Source: Chara braunii
Taxonomy: Eukaryota > Streptophyta > Charophyceae > Charales > Characeae
Assembly: GCA_003427395.1 (NCBI GenBank)
Contig: BFEA01000926.1
Span: 287,360 to 318,642, forward strand
Direction of reading: 5' to 3'
DNA length: 31,283 nucleotides
Under the pieces are notes generated by a model, which saw only the letters and a list, made by a program, of their open reading frames with translations, searched no databases and was not told the origin of the DNA. A program made the position numbers and the translations under genes. This document shows positions 1 through 9,470 of this stretch, one piece after another (positions within the stretch are counted from its first letter, which is position 1; every line of letters starts with the position of its first letter).

Positions 1-102
1 GGTCCGCACAACCCAAGGAATGAGGCGCAACTTTTTCCAATTACTTTCCTCAGGCATGGATTGTTTTTGAATTTCCTTTTTTTTTTTTTTTTTTAACGAG
101 TG

Positions 103-240
103 TGACCAATCGATTGATCAGTTGTCAAGTTAGTCAATTGATCAATCAGTCGGTTAATCGATTGATGGATTACTTAAATTAATTGATCGGTTAATTGAAT
201 GATCGGTCAATTGATTGATTGATCAGTCTATTCTTCGATT
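103..240. repeat. GATC/AATC-rich degenerate simple DNA
   Basis: Dense run of overlapping ATTGATC, AATCGATT and GATCGGTC words with no fixed long period. This is the first of several such patches (also 822-912, 1185-1260, 1380-1600, 1660-1945, 2866-2965). It follows a T-tract at about 76-94. No coding signal is seen. Confidence 0.7.
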
Positions 241-821
241 GAAAGATGCAACGATTTGTCGATGCCGGCATCGCTGAGGTGGCAGGATAACACGTAACTT
301 TGGAGCAATTATCTCCATTGCTCTTTTTCCCCTTGTTTCTTTCATCATCCCTTTTCCTCCTTTTCTTGTTTTTGTTTTCCCCTTAAGTGATAAACCAAGG
401 CCGCCACGTGGCAAATCACCGAAAAATGTCAGGAGTGACTCATTATGGGGGTATACTACGTAGCATGCTGTTGGTAAGGTTGGGAGGGGGGAGACGAGAC
501 TGGCAGATCACCACGTGGGATGATGCGAAGGGTTGTGAGGAAAAAATAATCAGATAAGAAAATGTCAGTAGAACATCCACAATTTCTTGGATATTTCACT
601 CCATCCTTTACGCGGCGATAAGTTTGGGCAGGAACAGGCGCATCGGTATCACGAGATGCGAGTTGGTTACACAATGCGATAGCGTAAAGTAGTTTAGAAT
701 GATGAACCGCAGAGGCCCCCGATCAGATTTATCAACGGCAACCGTTGTCGGGCTCAGCCTCCTGAAAGTTCGGAGGTAGACCAAAACTTGTCGAAAATAG
801 GCTTGGGGGTACTAGTGATTT

Positions 822-989
822 AATGTGACTGCGATCATCCAATCGATCAATCAGTCAGTAAATCTACCGAAACATGGCTCAATCAATTGATCGGTTGATT
901 GAATGAACTAGTGATCGGACAATTTGTTGGTCGATTAACGTGGCCAAATGCAATAGGGGGAAAGGATGGAATGATGTTAAAGCAAAGGG

Positions 990-1037
<48 letters not shown>

Positions 1038-1120
1038 CCACAGCCCCTCGTTTGTTGTCCTCTTCTCTCTCTCTGCCTACGGTTTACCGGGCAGTTCTGT
1101 TTGTGACGATATATATATAT

Positions 1121-1166
<46 letters not shown>

Positions 1167-1600
1167 ATAAATGTGGCTGCGATCATCCGATCGATCAGTC
1201 AGTCAATCTACCGAATGATGAAAAAAATCAATTGATCGCTTGATTGAATGAACTATTGACCAGACAATCTGTTGGTCAATTAATGCGGGCAGGGGAAAAG
1301 GATGGAATAACCTCAAGGAAAAGGGTCATCAATCATTTTTGGAATAATTTTTTTTTATTTTTTTTTTAATGTGACTGCGATCATCTGATCGATTAGACAG
1401 TCAATGGATCAATCAGTCAGTCATTCTAGCGATAGATGACTCAATCAATCGAACGGTTGATTGAATGATCTATCGATCGGACGATGTGTCGATTGATTGA
1501 TCAATTTACTGTTTGATTGATCGGTCGATTAAGCGATCGGTCTATGTATCAATCGGTCTATCAATTTGACAATTAGATCGATTGATCTAGCGAAACGAGG
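822..1600. repeat. Three-copy higher-order repeat with GATC-rich cores
   Basis: The phrase AATGTGRCTGCGATCATC starts at 822, 1170 and 1368. Each time it is followed by a GATC/AATC-rich core; copies one and two also share a GGGGAAAGGATGGAAT-like stretch and end in AAAGGGTCATC (about 984-994 and 1320-1330). Spacing is unequal (348 and 198 bp) because copies one and two are separated by (TA)n blocks and about 75 bp of other DNA. A more diverged relative of the same phrase lies near 2860-2965. Confidence 0.75.
995..1035. repeat. (TA)n microsatellite
   Basis: About 20 perfect TA units. A second, interrupted (AT)n tract occupies about 1110-1163. The open frames across them (YIYIYI peptides on both strands) are microsatellite artefacts. 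Confidence 0.95.
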
Positions 1601-1659
1601 TATAGTTTCGACTGCAGAAATTATTATTATTCTTATTATTATTAACGACTATAAACTCT

Positions 1660-1945
1660 TCATCAGCCGTCAATCTAGCTAACAGTTAGTCAAACGATCA
1701 ATTAGTCGGTTCATCGATCGATGGATTACTTGAAACGATCGATTGGTTGATTGAATACTCTGTCGATCGCACAATCAGTCAATTGATTGAATTGATCGAT
1801 TTTTGCTTATTTGGTCGGTCGATAAAAAGGATATGTCTAAGTATCAATCGGTTGATCAATCAATTAAACGAACAATCAGTCCATCAGTTGATCGATCATT
1901 TCGATCGATATATCGATCGATCGATTGATCAATCCAAGGAGCTAT
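1660..1945. repeat. GATC-rich degenerate array
   Basis: Continuous mixture of TCGATCGA, AATCAGTC and TTGATTGA words, ending in an almost pure (ATCG)n stretch near 1900-1925. The apparent 66-residue open frame across it (SIDQS-type peptide) is a by-product of the low-complexity DNA. Confidence 0.7.
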
Positions 1946-1972
1946 AGTTTGGATGGATCGATCTTCTTCTTC

Positions 1973-2140
1973 TTTTTTTTTTTTTTTTTTTTTTTTTTGA
2001 GAATAGCCCTTGTGATATCCCTTTNTCCTGGCGGTGGTAGGAGAACCGTCAGAATTGAGGGCTTATCTTCGGGGCTGCTCCATCTATTGGCGGGGAGCGG
2101 CACCTGCTGGAAACCGGGTTCAGTGTCCCATTAATACATC
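1973..2140 (-). mobile_element. 5'-truncated LINE 3' end (tail copy 1)
   Basis: Read on the minus strand this segment contains the same 3' block as the large LINE whose tail lies at 10571-10735: GGGACACTG, CCCGGTTTCCAGCAGGTG, GCTCCCCGCCAATAGATGG, then a divergent stretch and a long A-tract (plus-strand T-run about 1973-1998). The shared part is the 3' UTR only and no coding region is present, so this is a dead-on-arrival copy or a SINE that borrows the LINE tail. One ambiguous base (N) lies at 2025. I see no target duplication. The 3' parts between the shared block and the tail differ between copies. Confidence 0.65.
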
Positions 2141-2460
2141 ATGTAACACCGGGATTGCTGTTTGGTATTTCCTAAGGCTGTGGTCCTTATTGTCTCATCC
2201 CGAGACTCCTTTGACCCATTGAGCTGCTAGTGTCACCCTTCCCTTTTTGGAGCCCTTTCATCTATTAACCCAGCCCTATTGAGCAGCCCCCCTGTCTATA
2301 TCTGTCCTCATAAAACCCTTTTCTGAAAAACAAAACCCGTTGTACTGCCGACAGCCTCCCATCATTGATTGCCCTTGAGGGATCTTCATACCACCGCCTC
2401 TTCAGTCTGCATCAGACCGCTAAAGTGCATTTTACTGGACGCAACAACAAGATGTAAATA
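2141..2460. other. Unassigned unique-looking sequence
   Basis: No repeat, RNA or protein signal that I recognise. Short open frames here have no recognisable motif. Confidence 0.5.
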
Positions 2461-2464
2461 TTGA

Positions 2465-2835
2465 AGAACTGCAGAGAATTTGGGATTATATTACATTGAG
2501 AGGGAAAGAATAGGAAGGATGGGGTTGGTGAATTATAGTTTTTTTTTTCTTTAACGGGAAAAATTTTAGAGTTTCAACTGACGGACTGCCAAGTTCTTGG
2601 TAATATAACTGATTGGGAGAGGAAGTGTTGGAAGTATGGGGTTGGGAAGAAGTGGAAGCAACTCAAGAATTTCCAGCAGAAAAAACCATAGTGGGGCAAA
2701 TGCAATGGGGGGAAGGAGATGGAGTGACCTGGATGGGGTTGGGGAGTTAGGGTTTCGAAATGGGAAGTGAAAGCAATGCAACAATTTTGAGCAACAGAAC
2801 CTATAGTGCAGGGAAATGCACTAGGGGGGAAAAAA
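2465..2835. repeat. Diverged internal tandem duplications
   Basis: Two related blocks with ATTGAGAGGG / ATTGGGAGAGG and GGATGGGGTTGG / GTATGGGGTTGG occur at about 2465-2530 and 2588-2650. A second pair follows: GAAGCAACTCAAGAATTT and AAAGCAATGCAACAATTTT, each followed by AGCA...CCATAGTG / CCTATAGTG and AAATGCA.., about 120 bp apart (about 2650-2715 and 2768-2830). The AAATGCAATRGGGGG phrase also occurs inside the 822-996 unit. Confidence 0.55.
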
Positions 2836-3000
2836 AAGCCATCGATCATCTTGGAGTGGCTGCGTTTGATCGATCGATCGGTCAATCAATCGATCGATAG
2901 ATTAGTCAATCAATCGATCGGTTGATTTGAATGATCTATCGATCGGTCGATCGATCGACTGATTTATTGACCTCTCAACTGAAGGACAAAGGTCGAACTC

Positions 3001-3155
3001 ATCAACGGATGTGTTAAACAAATAATTACCATTCCTTACTTCATCTACTAATGGAAAGATCAGTGCGAAAAAGCTCAACGCAAGAAAGAACAAAGGCCCA
3101 TCTTATCAATGCATGTGTTAAACATACAATTACCTTCCTTACTTCATCTACACCC
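3001..3155. repeat. Direct duplication, ~105-bp spacing
   Basis: ATGTGTTAAACAWAYAATTACC followed by TTCCTTACTTCATCTAC occurs at about 3009-3050 and again at about 3113-3152. Confidence 0.7.
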
Positions 3156-3203
3156 TCCCCTTATCCCTTTTTACCCTCTTTTTTTTTTTTTTTTTTTTTT
3201 TTT

Positions 3204-3313
3204 GAAAGAGGAAAATGGCATAGTAATGCAAATTATTAGTAAGTAAAGTAGAAGGTGGGCGTTTTGCTTTTCCCTCCTCTTTTTTTTCGTTTTTTTTGGA
3301 GTAGATATATGGA

Positions 3314-3347
<34 letters not shown>

Positions 3348-3740
3348 GGAGAATGGCACTGTCGATGATTTAGTCATGCAAATTAGCTAGGTAGTTATTT
3401 TTCTATTTTATTTTTTATCCTCCTATTTGTTGAGATATCAAAGATGGCCTCAAGCCAAAAGTTGTTTGTATCATTGATATGAACAATTCAACAACATACT
3501 TTTATCCAGATTTTTTTGAATTATTTCTTTTTTTCCGATAAAAAGAAAATATTTTGCGCAGGGACGGATTTTCCATATCCGGAATTAATCCGGAATTTTC
3601 ATCCGGATTGAAAATTCCGAATAAAAATGGACTGCCGGATATCCGGATTTGCTAACTAGCAAATTAGTAAGTAAAGTAGAAGGTGGGCATTTTGCTTTTC
3701 CCCCCTCCTTTTTTTTTTTTTTTTTTTGGAGTCTTAAGAA
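3204..3740. repeat. Repeated AT-rich block with T-tracts
   Basis: The stretch ATTAGTAAGTAAAGTAGAAG plus GTGGGCRTTTTGCTTTTCCC and a T-tract appears at about 3234-3300 and 3664-3728. A partial third copy (GAATGGCACTG...ATGCAAATTAG) is at about 3350-3390. Long T-runs are at about 3180-3203 and 3317-3343. Confidence 0.65.
3549..3650. repeat. TCCGGA-rich palindromic patch, possible transposon end
   Basis: Begins CAGGGACGGAT and contains four ATCCGGA/ATCCGGAT words and two AATTCCG/CGGAATT words arranged as short inverted repeats, ending in CCGGATATCCGGATTTG. CAGGG-type starts are common in hAT element ends, but no matching opposite end or 8-bp target duplication was found, so this is at most a fragment. 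Confidence 0.3.
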
Positions 3741-4030
3741 AGTATTAGGTGAGGAGTCTGAGGACAATAAAACGAGACATTACAAGAGGAAGACGACGTC
3801 AATCGCGTGGGGAAGGTAAGAACGGCCAAGCAATACAGCAAAGATGAAAAAATCTAGAATTCCCCATTCATAAGCCCAAACAATTCAATTACCTGTCAAA
3901 TAACGCCATTTTTATCCTCTTCTTATTCCCCCCCCCCCCCCCCCCCCCTCCTTTTTTTTTTCTAACAAGAAATCAATCACACACAGTAAGGAAAGCAAAT
4001 CCTTCAAAAGAAGGAATTAATCAGTACATG
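3741..4030. other. Unassigned sequence with poly-C/poly-T run
   Basis: Contains a run of about 20 C followed by a T-tract at about 3930-3961. Nothing else is recognised. Confidence 0.6.
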
Positions 4031-4048
4031 TCATCAGTTTAAAATTCC

Positions 4049-4810
4049 TTACGAAGATGGGAGAAAGAAAGGAGCGTAGAAGGTGAGACGGGAAAGAAGG
4101 ATGTAGAAAGTCAAGAAGTGGAGGACGAAGAAGAGCAGAAAAAGGACTAGAAATAAGATGTCTAAATTTCTCAAAATAGAGGGTGCCTTGCGGGTTCTGA
4201 CAGCTCTAAGAGTGGTGGAAGAGGGAGTATCTACAGGGGGAGGTGGTGGGTGGGGAAGCTGGGGTACTACAAGCAGTTGATGAACTGGAATCGGAGCCTG
4301 CCGGGTTGAGTCAGGAGGTGAGCCATAGTCAGAGGCTCTTCCTGGCTTCCGTTTCCTTGTCATGGAAGCATTAGGTTTTTTTTTTGCTTTCTTGGTGCCA
4401 TGGCAACACGGCGGTTCTAGAAACGTGAAGTTGTGAATCCCTTCCTTAGTCTTGATGAGATCATGCCTTGGACAAGTAGGTTGGCTGAGTCTTGAGGCTA
4501 GCTTCGGGATCGTCGGTTCTGGGTAATACTCAGACTCGACCCCGCAGGCTGAGTCGGTGATGATGCTGAACCACGGATGCGGTCCAGAAACAAGCAAATT
4601 GCGAATGCGACGATAGCCAAAATCTCCTTTGATTATACGGCCGAAGAAACTCCTGAAAAACGAAGCAATGGAGAGACGGATCCGGGAGTTGCGCCGAGAG
4701 CTTGGAGATTCTCTGAAAGTGACATCAGACCATTGTTGACCCAGAACTTGACAGCAAGTGCTCTTGCGCAGGCGATGCAGAGGGAGAAACAGTAGAATGG
4801 GATGGGATTC
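4049..4810 (-). CDS. Unidentified long open frame (no ATG), doubtful coding
   Basis: The frame is open on the minus strand from just inside a TGA (about 4813) to the stop near 4049, about 253 codons, with no in-frame ATG; the first TTG is at 4597. The middle has a mixed, protein-like composition (for example FFGRIIKGDFGYRRIRNLL and EYYPEPTIPKLASR), followed by a basic patch (KKAKKKPN, TRKRKPGR), a proline run (PPPPP) and a Phe/Leu-rich end that looks like noncoding A/G-rich DNA read backwards. A candidate 3' splice site (TTCGTTTTTCAG) lies inside it near 4653. A neat 72-codon ATG frame runs antisense at 4577-4795, so at most one of the two is real. I do not recognise a family. Confidence 0.2.
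   Translation of the reverse strand, partial: ESHPILLFLPLHRLRKSTCCQVLGQQWSDVTFRESPSSRRNSRIRLSIASFFRSFFGRIIKGDFGYRRIRNLLVSGPHPWFSIITDSACGVESEYYPEPTIPKLASRLSQPTCPRHDLIKTKEGIHNFTFLEPPCCHGTKKAKKKPNASMTRKRKPGRASDYGSPPDSTRQAPIPVHQLLVVPQLPHPPPPPVDTPSSTTLRAVRTRKAPSILRNLDILFLVLFLLFFVLHFLTFYILLSRLTFYAPFFLPSS
4577..4795 (+). CDS. Unidentified small ORF, 72 aa
   Basis: ATG-started frame encoding a hydrophilic peptide of balanced composition (starts MRSRNKQIANATIAK, ends AQAMQREKQ). It lies wholly antisense to the longer open frame at 4049-4810. No domain, signal peptide or membrane segment is visible. It could be a genuine short exon or chance; nothing upstream identifies a promoter. Confidence 0.15.
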   Translation: MRSRNKQIANATIAKISFDYTAEETPEKRSNGETDPGVAPRAWRFSESDIRPLLTQNLTASALAQAMQREKQ

Positions 4811-5676
4811 TCAAATCATGAGCGTGTCCCTCCTCGAAAGTGGCCGAGTTAACGGATGCCTGAGTGAGTTCTTCCGGTGTGAGGAGAGAAAGGCACCTCG
4901 TGGGCACTGAAATGAGAGAGAAGATGACGAAAGAGAAAAAGTAGTAGGAGAGGAGAGCAACTGCCCTTTCCCTTTCTAGAATACAAAATGTTTCGGTGCC
5001 GTTTTGAAAGATGAAAAGGGCGGCGCCTTCGACAAACTCAAGGAGGTCTGTAACAACCAGGTTTGATCCGTACTTGTCCTCTATGTATTTGGCTTGCTTG
5101 TTGGAAAAAGAGGTGGGGGGTGATTAGAGGTGAAGAGGGAGAAGAGTTGGGGTGCCTGGAGCAAGGAGGAAAATCCTCTGTAAAGATTCATCTGCAGAGA
5201 ATGGTGGTGGTGGAGGACTGGAGAGAAGAGGGCAGATGAGGAACCTGAACTGAACGACGAGATCACTGTCAGGTATCGTCTTGTCTGATTAGGGGGTAAG
5301 ATTGGAGGGGTAAAACGAACGCAGAAGCGGGTCATACAGAGGAGGATTGGGGTTCTGCTGGGGTTGGAAAGAAGGAGAGAGAGAGAGACTGAGGGCTAGA
5401 GTGAGGGGAAGAACAGTCGTGAGGCGGAGGGCGTGGGGTCGTAGAAAGCCTGTGGGGAGATGGTGGGCGGTCTCCAAGTCAATAAGCTAAAGGGCTCATG
5501 ACTGAGGACCTTACCGACCGGACGGACAGGACACAAGATCAGCAGACGTTGACAGACCGTAACGACAACAATCAGACCACAGAGAAGAGACCCGTAGGCT
5601 GAGGAAGACTTCGTCAGCCTTTCGCCAAAAACAGGCGTGAAGAACGACCCGGCCTCAAAGTGACGCGACTGGCTGT

Positions 5677-5967
5677 GTGTGCGCAGGTTTCGCATATGCG
5701 ATGAGCGCAGCAGGTGGACGACCACTGGAAGGCTCAGCGCGAGAATCTGGGCAAGCTATCGTGGCAGGGCAGGTCCCTGTCACTTATACAACAACTGGTC
5801 AAGGCAGTGGGGCCGGAAGAAGTGGCGAGGCGGTCCTCCAGCCTGGGGAAGTGTCGAGTCACTGGAAACCCACTGCCATTGATGCTCTGATCAAATTCTG
5901 TAGAACCCTTGATGAAGGAGAACAAAATGTGTTCGGGATACAGGGAAAAAACAATAGCGACCGATGA
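5677..5967 (+). CDS. Unidentified ORF, 96 aa
   Basis: Open frame with Gly/Ser/Ala-rich first half and a more protein-like end (SSHWKPTAIDALIKFCRTL, then DEGEQNVFGIQGK). A 3' splice-like GTGTGCGCAG sits just upstream of the first residues, so it could be an exon or a retroelement gag-like scrap. I cannot assign a family, and overlapping frames on both strands are also open. Confidence 0.2.
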   Translation: MCAGFAYAMSAAGGRPLEGSARESGQAIVAGQVPVTYTTTGQGSGAGRSGEAVLQPGEVSSHWKPTAIDALIKFCRTLDEGEQNVFGIQGKNNSDR

Positions 5968-5969
5968 AC

Positions 5970-6880
5970 AAAATGAAGGGCCTCAGATGAGAAGGGAAAC
6001 CGGAGCTGGTGGGACCTCTCGAGAGTCCCGGTTTTTGGGAAAGGCTAACCACTGATGAACAGTTGAATTGACCACCTTCGTCCGAATAGGTGCCAACGAA
6101 AATAGTTGAAACAGTCGAGTTGATTCAACAGTTCACGGGTTGTACGAACTGAGCTAGGCCCGCTGGTACCGGCCTGCTATAGATTTTTGATTCTAAAAGT
6201 TATGGGTGCACCTACCACACAAAATAAAACGGGCGCCGCAGCGCGGATGCTGAAAACGGAAAAAAATCAAAACAACCGCTGCGGCCCCGCGCGGCACCAA
6301 AACAAAAGGAACCACCCCCCACCCACCAAAAGAAAAACGATTCTGGCACACATCCTCCCTGATCCCCGGAGAAGAGCTTTACGATGTAACAATTCTGACA
6401 ACACATCCAACGACTCGACCACGATCGACGCCCACAAACAGTTCTCGTTTCACCATCAAAACAGTTAAAAACCAGTCCATTAAGAATCACAACCGCAAAG
6501 ATCACACATCCCACGGCCAGGACCACATCGTCGGCCAATGAACAGTACCCACAGCCATTGAGAATTGTAATACTGTATAGATTTCAGTCCCGACCCGTAC
6601 ATCTGATTGCAGTGCGAGGCAGACCAGTGATGGCAACAACCCCGATCAAAATTATCACTTCCCAAAATGGTGTCGACTAGCTGGCCGGTGCTGGAGCAAG
6701 GTGGTGCAACTCTGTAACCTAGCCTGATGGGAGCATGAGGCCTGGAAGAGCTTTGGTTTGTGCTGAAAACAGCCATGCTGGTGGTGGTCGAAGGTGGATT
6801 GAATAGGTTTCACCTATCTGATTCGTGGTTGGGAGGCTTGTTGACACACATTTTCTGAATGTTTCTGAGTTTTCCTTTTT
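5970..6880. other. Unassigned sequence
   Basis: Unique-looking DNA with no recognised repeat or domain. Open frames on both strands (6187-6468 plus, 6212-6538 minus, 6480-6776 minus) overlap each other and have no family features. Confidence 0.5.
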
Positions 6881-6942
6881 CTTCAATTGTTCTTATAGCC
6901 GAAGCCGGGTAATGGCCCCGGTAGCTCTTTTTTGTATTATTC

Positions 6943-7008
6943 TGGTAAGGGACGCTGGGCCCGGTTCCCAGCCGTGTTGCTCCCCACGATTAGATTGGCG
7001 GATCGTCT

Positions 7009-7044
<36 letters not shown>
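6943..7044 (+). mobile_element. 5'-truncated LINE 3' end (tail copy 3)
   Basis: Plus-strand copy of the LINE 3' UTR block: GGGACGCTGGGCCCGGTTCC, CAGC.GTGTTGCTCCCCAC, then AT.AGATTGGCGG and a poly-A tail of about 34 A (about 7010-7044). The block aligns with 10735-10660 (minus) and 2130-2060 (minus). No coding part remains. Confidence 0.65.
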
Positions 7045-7046
<2 letters not shown>

Positions 7047-7708
7047 TGTCGACTAGCACAAAGGAAATCGGAGAATAAGACGTGACTTTCAGCCCCGGTC
7101 CTCTCGAATTCCCTACAGAGCTCACGCACCAACTGATTTTGCGAGTCGTCGCACAAGGAGAAACGGGGAGTAACAAAAGCAGCAATGTGACGGGTTCACA
7201 CACGCGCGTAAGCGCAGGGGACCCCGATTCAGTCAAAGCAAGGGGCCATCAGCACAGTCATACATCCACGTAGACGGCCTATCCATGTATCATTCTCAAT
7301 GGGACCAATTCAATCATTGAGACAAATTGTCTGAAAATTTAGGCCTCCGTTAACCATATATCAAGCAGCAAGCAACAAGAATAAATAACCGACTACAATT
7401 TTTATACAAACTAAAGAAAAACGAATGAGAAAAAGAGTGGGGGTATCATGGAAGCCGAGAGAGACCACGATCTTACTTCGTATTCGTGGATGATGGTAAT
7501 TCGTTGCATGGTCACACCATGTGTTGCCCTGGCCCAATCACACTCCGTTTCATTCAGCCATTGTTTCCAGAAGGAAGCGGAGAGGGTGCAAACGTTAGGA
7601 GAAGAAATGAAGCAGGGATAAAAATGGTGAGAGAAAGGGGTCGAGAGGGAGGGTGAAAAGGGAAAACAAGGGAGAGAGACAGAGGAGGAACAGGAAGGGG
7701 GCAATTAC

Positions 7709-7710
<2 letters not shown>
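7045..7710. other. Unassigned sequence
   Basis: No recognised gene. The minus open frame 7411-7704 has a plausible centre but Ser/Pro/Phe-rich ends that come from purine-rich DNA. Confidence 0.5.

Positions 7711-7711
<1 letters not shown>

Positions 7712-7770
<59 letters not shown>
7712..7770. repeat. (CT)n microsatellite
   Basis: About 29 CT units, followed by a short TG-rich stretch to about 7820. Confidence 0.95.
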
Positions 7771-7776
<6 letters not shown>

Positions 7777-8129
7777 CTCTGCGTGCGTGTGTGTGTAGGT
7801 GTCAGTGTGTGTTTGTGGAAGAAAGGGAGGGAGTTTGAGCAGGTTTTCCGTGTGTGTAGCAGCGAGAGACAGAGGGAATCAGAAGCAGAAAGGCCAAGAT
7901 CAGGCAGCGGGATGCTGACAGGCCACTAATGGCAGGCAGGGAGGGGGGAAGATAGGGAGGAGAGGAGGAAGGGGGGTCCTCAACACCTCTGCCCTCCTTC
8001 CTATCTTTACTCCAGATTTACATGTCATCTTCACCCTCCGCATCTCTTGCTGACACTTTCGACCTTGTAAGCACCAGACAATCGTCCACCTCTTCAACAT
8101 CTTCCTTATTTCCTACGTACTCCACACTA

Positions 8130-8238
8130 CCTTCTTCCCCCAAATACAACGTACGGTCATTATCGCTGTATTTAGACTGAAAGATACCCCAAATACATAC
8201 AGCTATAATGACCGTAAGTTGTATTCAGGGGAAGAAGG
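8130..8238. mobile_element. TA-flanked MITE, copy 1 (109 bp)
   Basis: The arms CCTTCTTCCCC and GGGGAAGAAGG are perfect inverted repeats at the ends; pairing continues inward through AAATACAACGTACGGTCATT / AATGACCGTAAGTTGTATT and AGCTGTATTT-like words with a short loop. TA dinucleotides flank both ends (8128-8129, 8239-8240), the target duplication expected for Tc1/mariner-type MITEs. A relative lies at 16668-16774. It sits inside the CCR4-like pseudogene. Confidence 0.75.
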
Positions 8239-8241
8239 TAG

Positions 8242-8975
8242 CCTTCTCTTGCTTCACTTCTTCCTGCAATGCTTTCCAACACAACTAGCTGCGCGACGTT
8301 AACTCGGAGGGCCAGCTCTATGAACTCGATCACTTCCATCTTTCGCGACTCGAATTTTTCAGTCTTCCAGAAGACTGTGCACCTGTCGCCTCATCAAATT
8401 TATCCACCTCTTGAAGGCAAACGACATCACCTTGAACAAACACCATCTGCTTCAAAATGTTCTTCCTTCTGCTGGGCCACGCCAAACAGTCAGGATGAAT
8501 GCGAGAATACATGTCACACGAGTGTTCCTCGGCTAACGATCCGGCGAGGATATTATAAGACATGAACACAAACGCATCACCTCATTCAGAAGCCGGCACA
8601 AAGCTATGTCTATATGACCAGGTCCTCTCCTCAAAGTCCTGCAAGCCCTGTGGGGTTGTCCCTCCAGCCTCTGCTTCCTTTTCCCCACCCTCCTCCTGAT
8701 CCCCAGCCTCATCCTCCTCCCCCTACCCACTGCAGCCTCCACGTCTTCCTCCTGCCCGACGCCCTTCTGGACCTCCCCAGCCTGCCTGTCTACCATTGTT
8801 CCAACCGCTCGCCTGGGCGGGGTAGCTCCCACCAGAGATAGCTGTATTTGCTCCCCCCACACCTGCTGGCCCGGCAGCACCACCATTGTTCCCCACCCAG
8901 CCAAATATGTCGCCCCCACTGCCACAGACTCTCCGATCGCTGCTGTGGCTCACGGTCAATCTAGCAAATGCCATG
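8242..8975 (-). pseudogene. CCR4-type deadenylase fragment, decayed
   Basis: CCR4/CNOT6-like proteins are Mg-dependent 3'-5' poly(A) nucleases of the endonuclease/exonuclease/phosphatase fold. Read 5' to 3' on the minus strand: a Gly-rich segment (GSGGDIFGWVGNNGG, about 8925-8730), then DFEERTWSYRHSF (about 8640-8600), FVFMSYNILAGSLAEEH (about 8580-8520; family motif SYNILA with its metal-site Asn), a P..LAW..R.NIL stretch, VVCLQEVDKF (about 8430-8400; catalytic Glu), DRCTVFWKTEKF (from 8387; family DGCAIFWK), and VIEFIELALRVNVAQLVVLE (family LRDNVAQLCVLE). Breaks: in-frame TAG near 8723, in-frame TGA directly before the SYNILA block, and a frameshift plus loss of roughly 25 residues between the LQEVDKF and FWK blocks. 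The later catalytic motifs (GDxN, SDH) are not found downstream, where a MITE interrupts. Family assignment is firm; that it is dead is very likely. Confidence 0.85.
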
Positions 8976-8976
8976 A

Positions 8977-9288
8977 CCATTTCGTCGAAATGGACATTTT
9001 TTATTTTTTGAACGAAATTGAAACCGAGTTTTTTGGCCCAAAACTCGTCAAAATTTGCTGTTCCTGAGGGTCCAGCGTTTGTACATGGACCTAGCTTGAG
9101 ACCAGGCACCTCCAGGCAGGACTGCCTGGCGGTACCTGGTCTCAAGCTAGGTCCATGTACAGCCAGGGGGTCCAGCGTTTTACAAATGCCGGACCCTCCG
9201 GAACAGCAAATTTTGACGAGTTTTGGGCCAAAAAAACTCGGTTTCAATTTCGTTCAGAAAATAAAAGATGTCCATTTTGACGAAATGG
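8977..9288. mobile_element. 312-bp foldback MITE
   Basis: Nearly the whole element is an inverted repeat. The left end CCATTTCGTCGAAATGGACA pairs with the right end (reverse complement CCATTTCGTCAAAATGGACA). Pairing continues through GAACGAAATTGAAACCGAG, TTTTTGGCCCAAAACTCGTC, AAAATTTGCTGTTCC and GGGTCC, then a central palindrome with ACATGGACCTAGCTTGAGAC and its complement and CCAGGCAGGACTGCCTGG at the axis. The right arm is slightly longer. I could not define a clear target duplication. The open frames with GFNFVQKI peptides on both strands come from the two arms. Confidence 0.85.
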
Positions 9289-9326
9289 CAGTGTCGCAGT
9301 CCTTGTCAAAGCAATCCACCGCTTAC

Positions 9327-9470
9327 CGACTCATGTCCATTTGTTGATCTGTTGCTTCCGCCGCCATACCAAATCCCTGAAGGTGGCTCATACCTTTGCG
9401 CTCTGTTGTTCTTTTCAGAGTTGAGAGTGCAAGACCAAAGCTGCCATACATCTGCCCTCCAGGACTTGGG
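9327..9470 (-). pseudogene. Candidate upstream exon of the CCR4-like gene
   Basis: Minus-strand frame (GGQMYGSFGLAL ... QGFGMAAEATDQQMDMS) ending at a good donor, CG|GTAAGC, at 9327/9326. A candidate acceptor (GTGAGCCACAG) at about 8943 would join it in phase to SDRRVCGSGGDIFGW. The predicted intron (about 8943-9326) would contain the whole foldback element at 8977-9288. The exon has no motif of its own; further upstream (about 9530-9660) the minus strand stays Gly/Gln/Arg-rich but in shifting frames. Confidence 0.3.

Noticed and set aside
977-1243. Open frames on both strands with Tyr-Ile repeats
   Set aside because: Direct translations of the two (TA)n tracts.
9018-9347. Plus-strand open frame sharing peptides with the minus frame at 8723-9247
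   Set aside because: Both frames cross the two arms of the same inverted repeat, so the shared peptides are structural, not coding.
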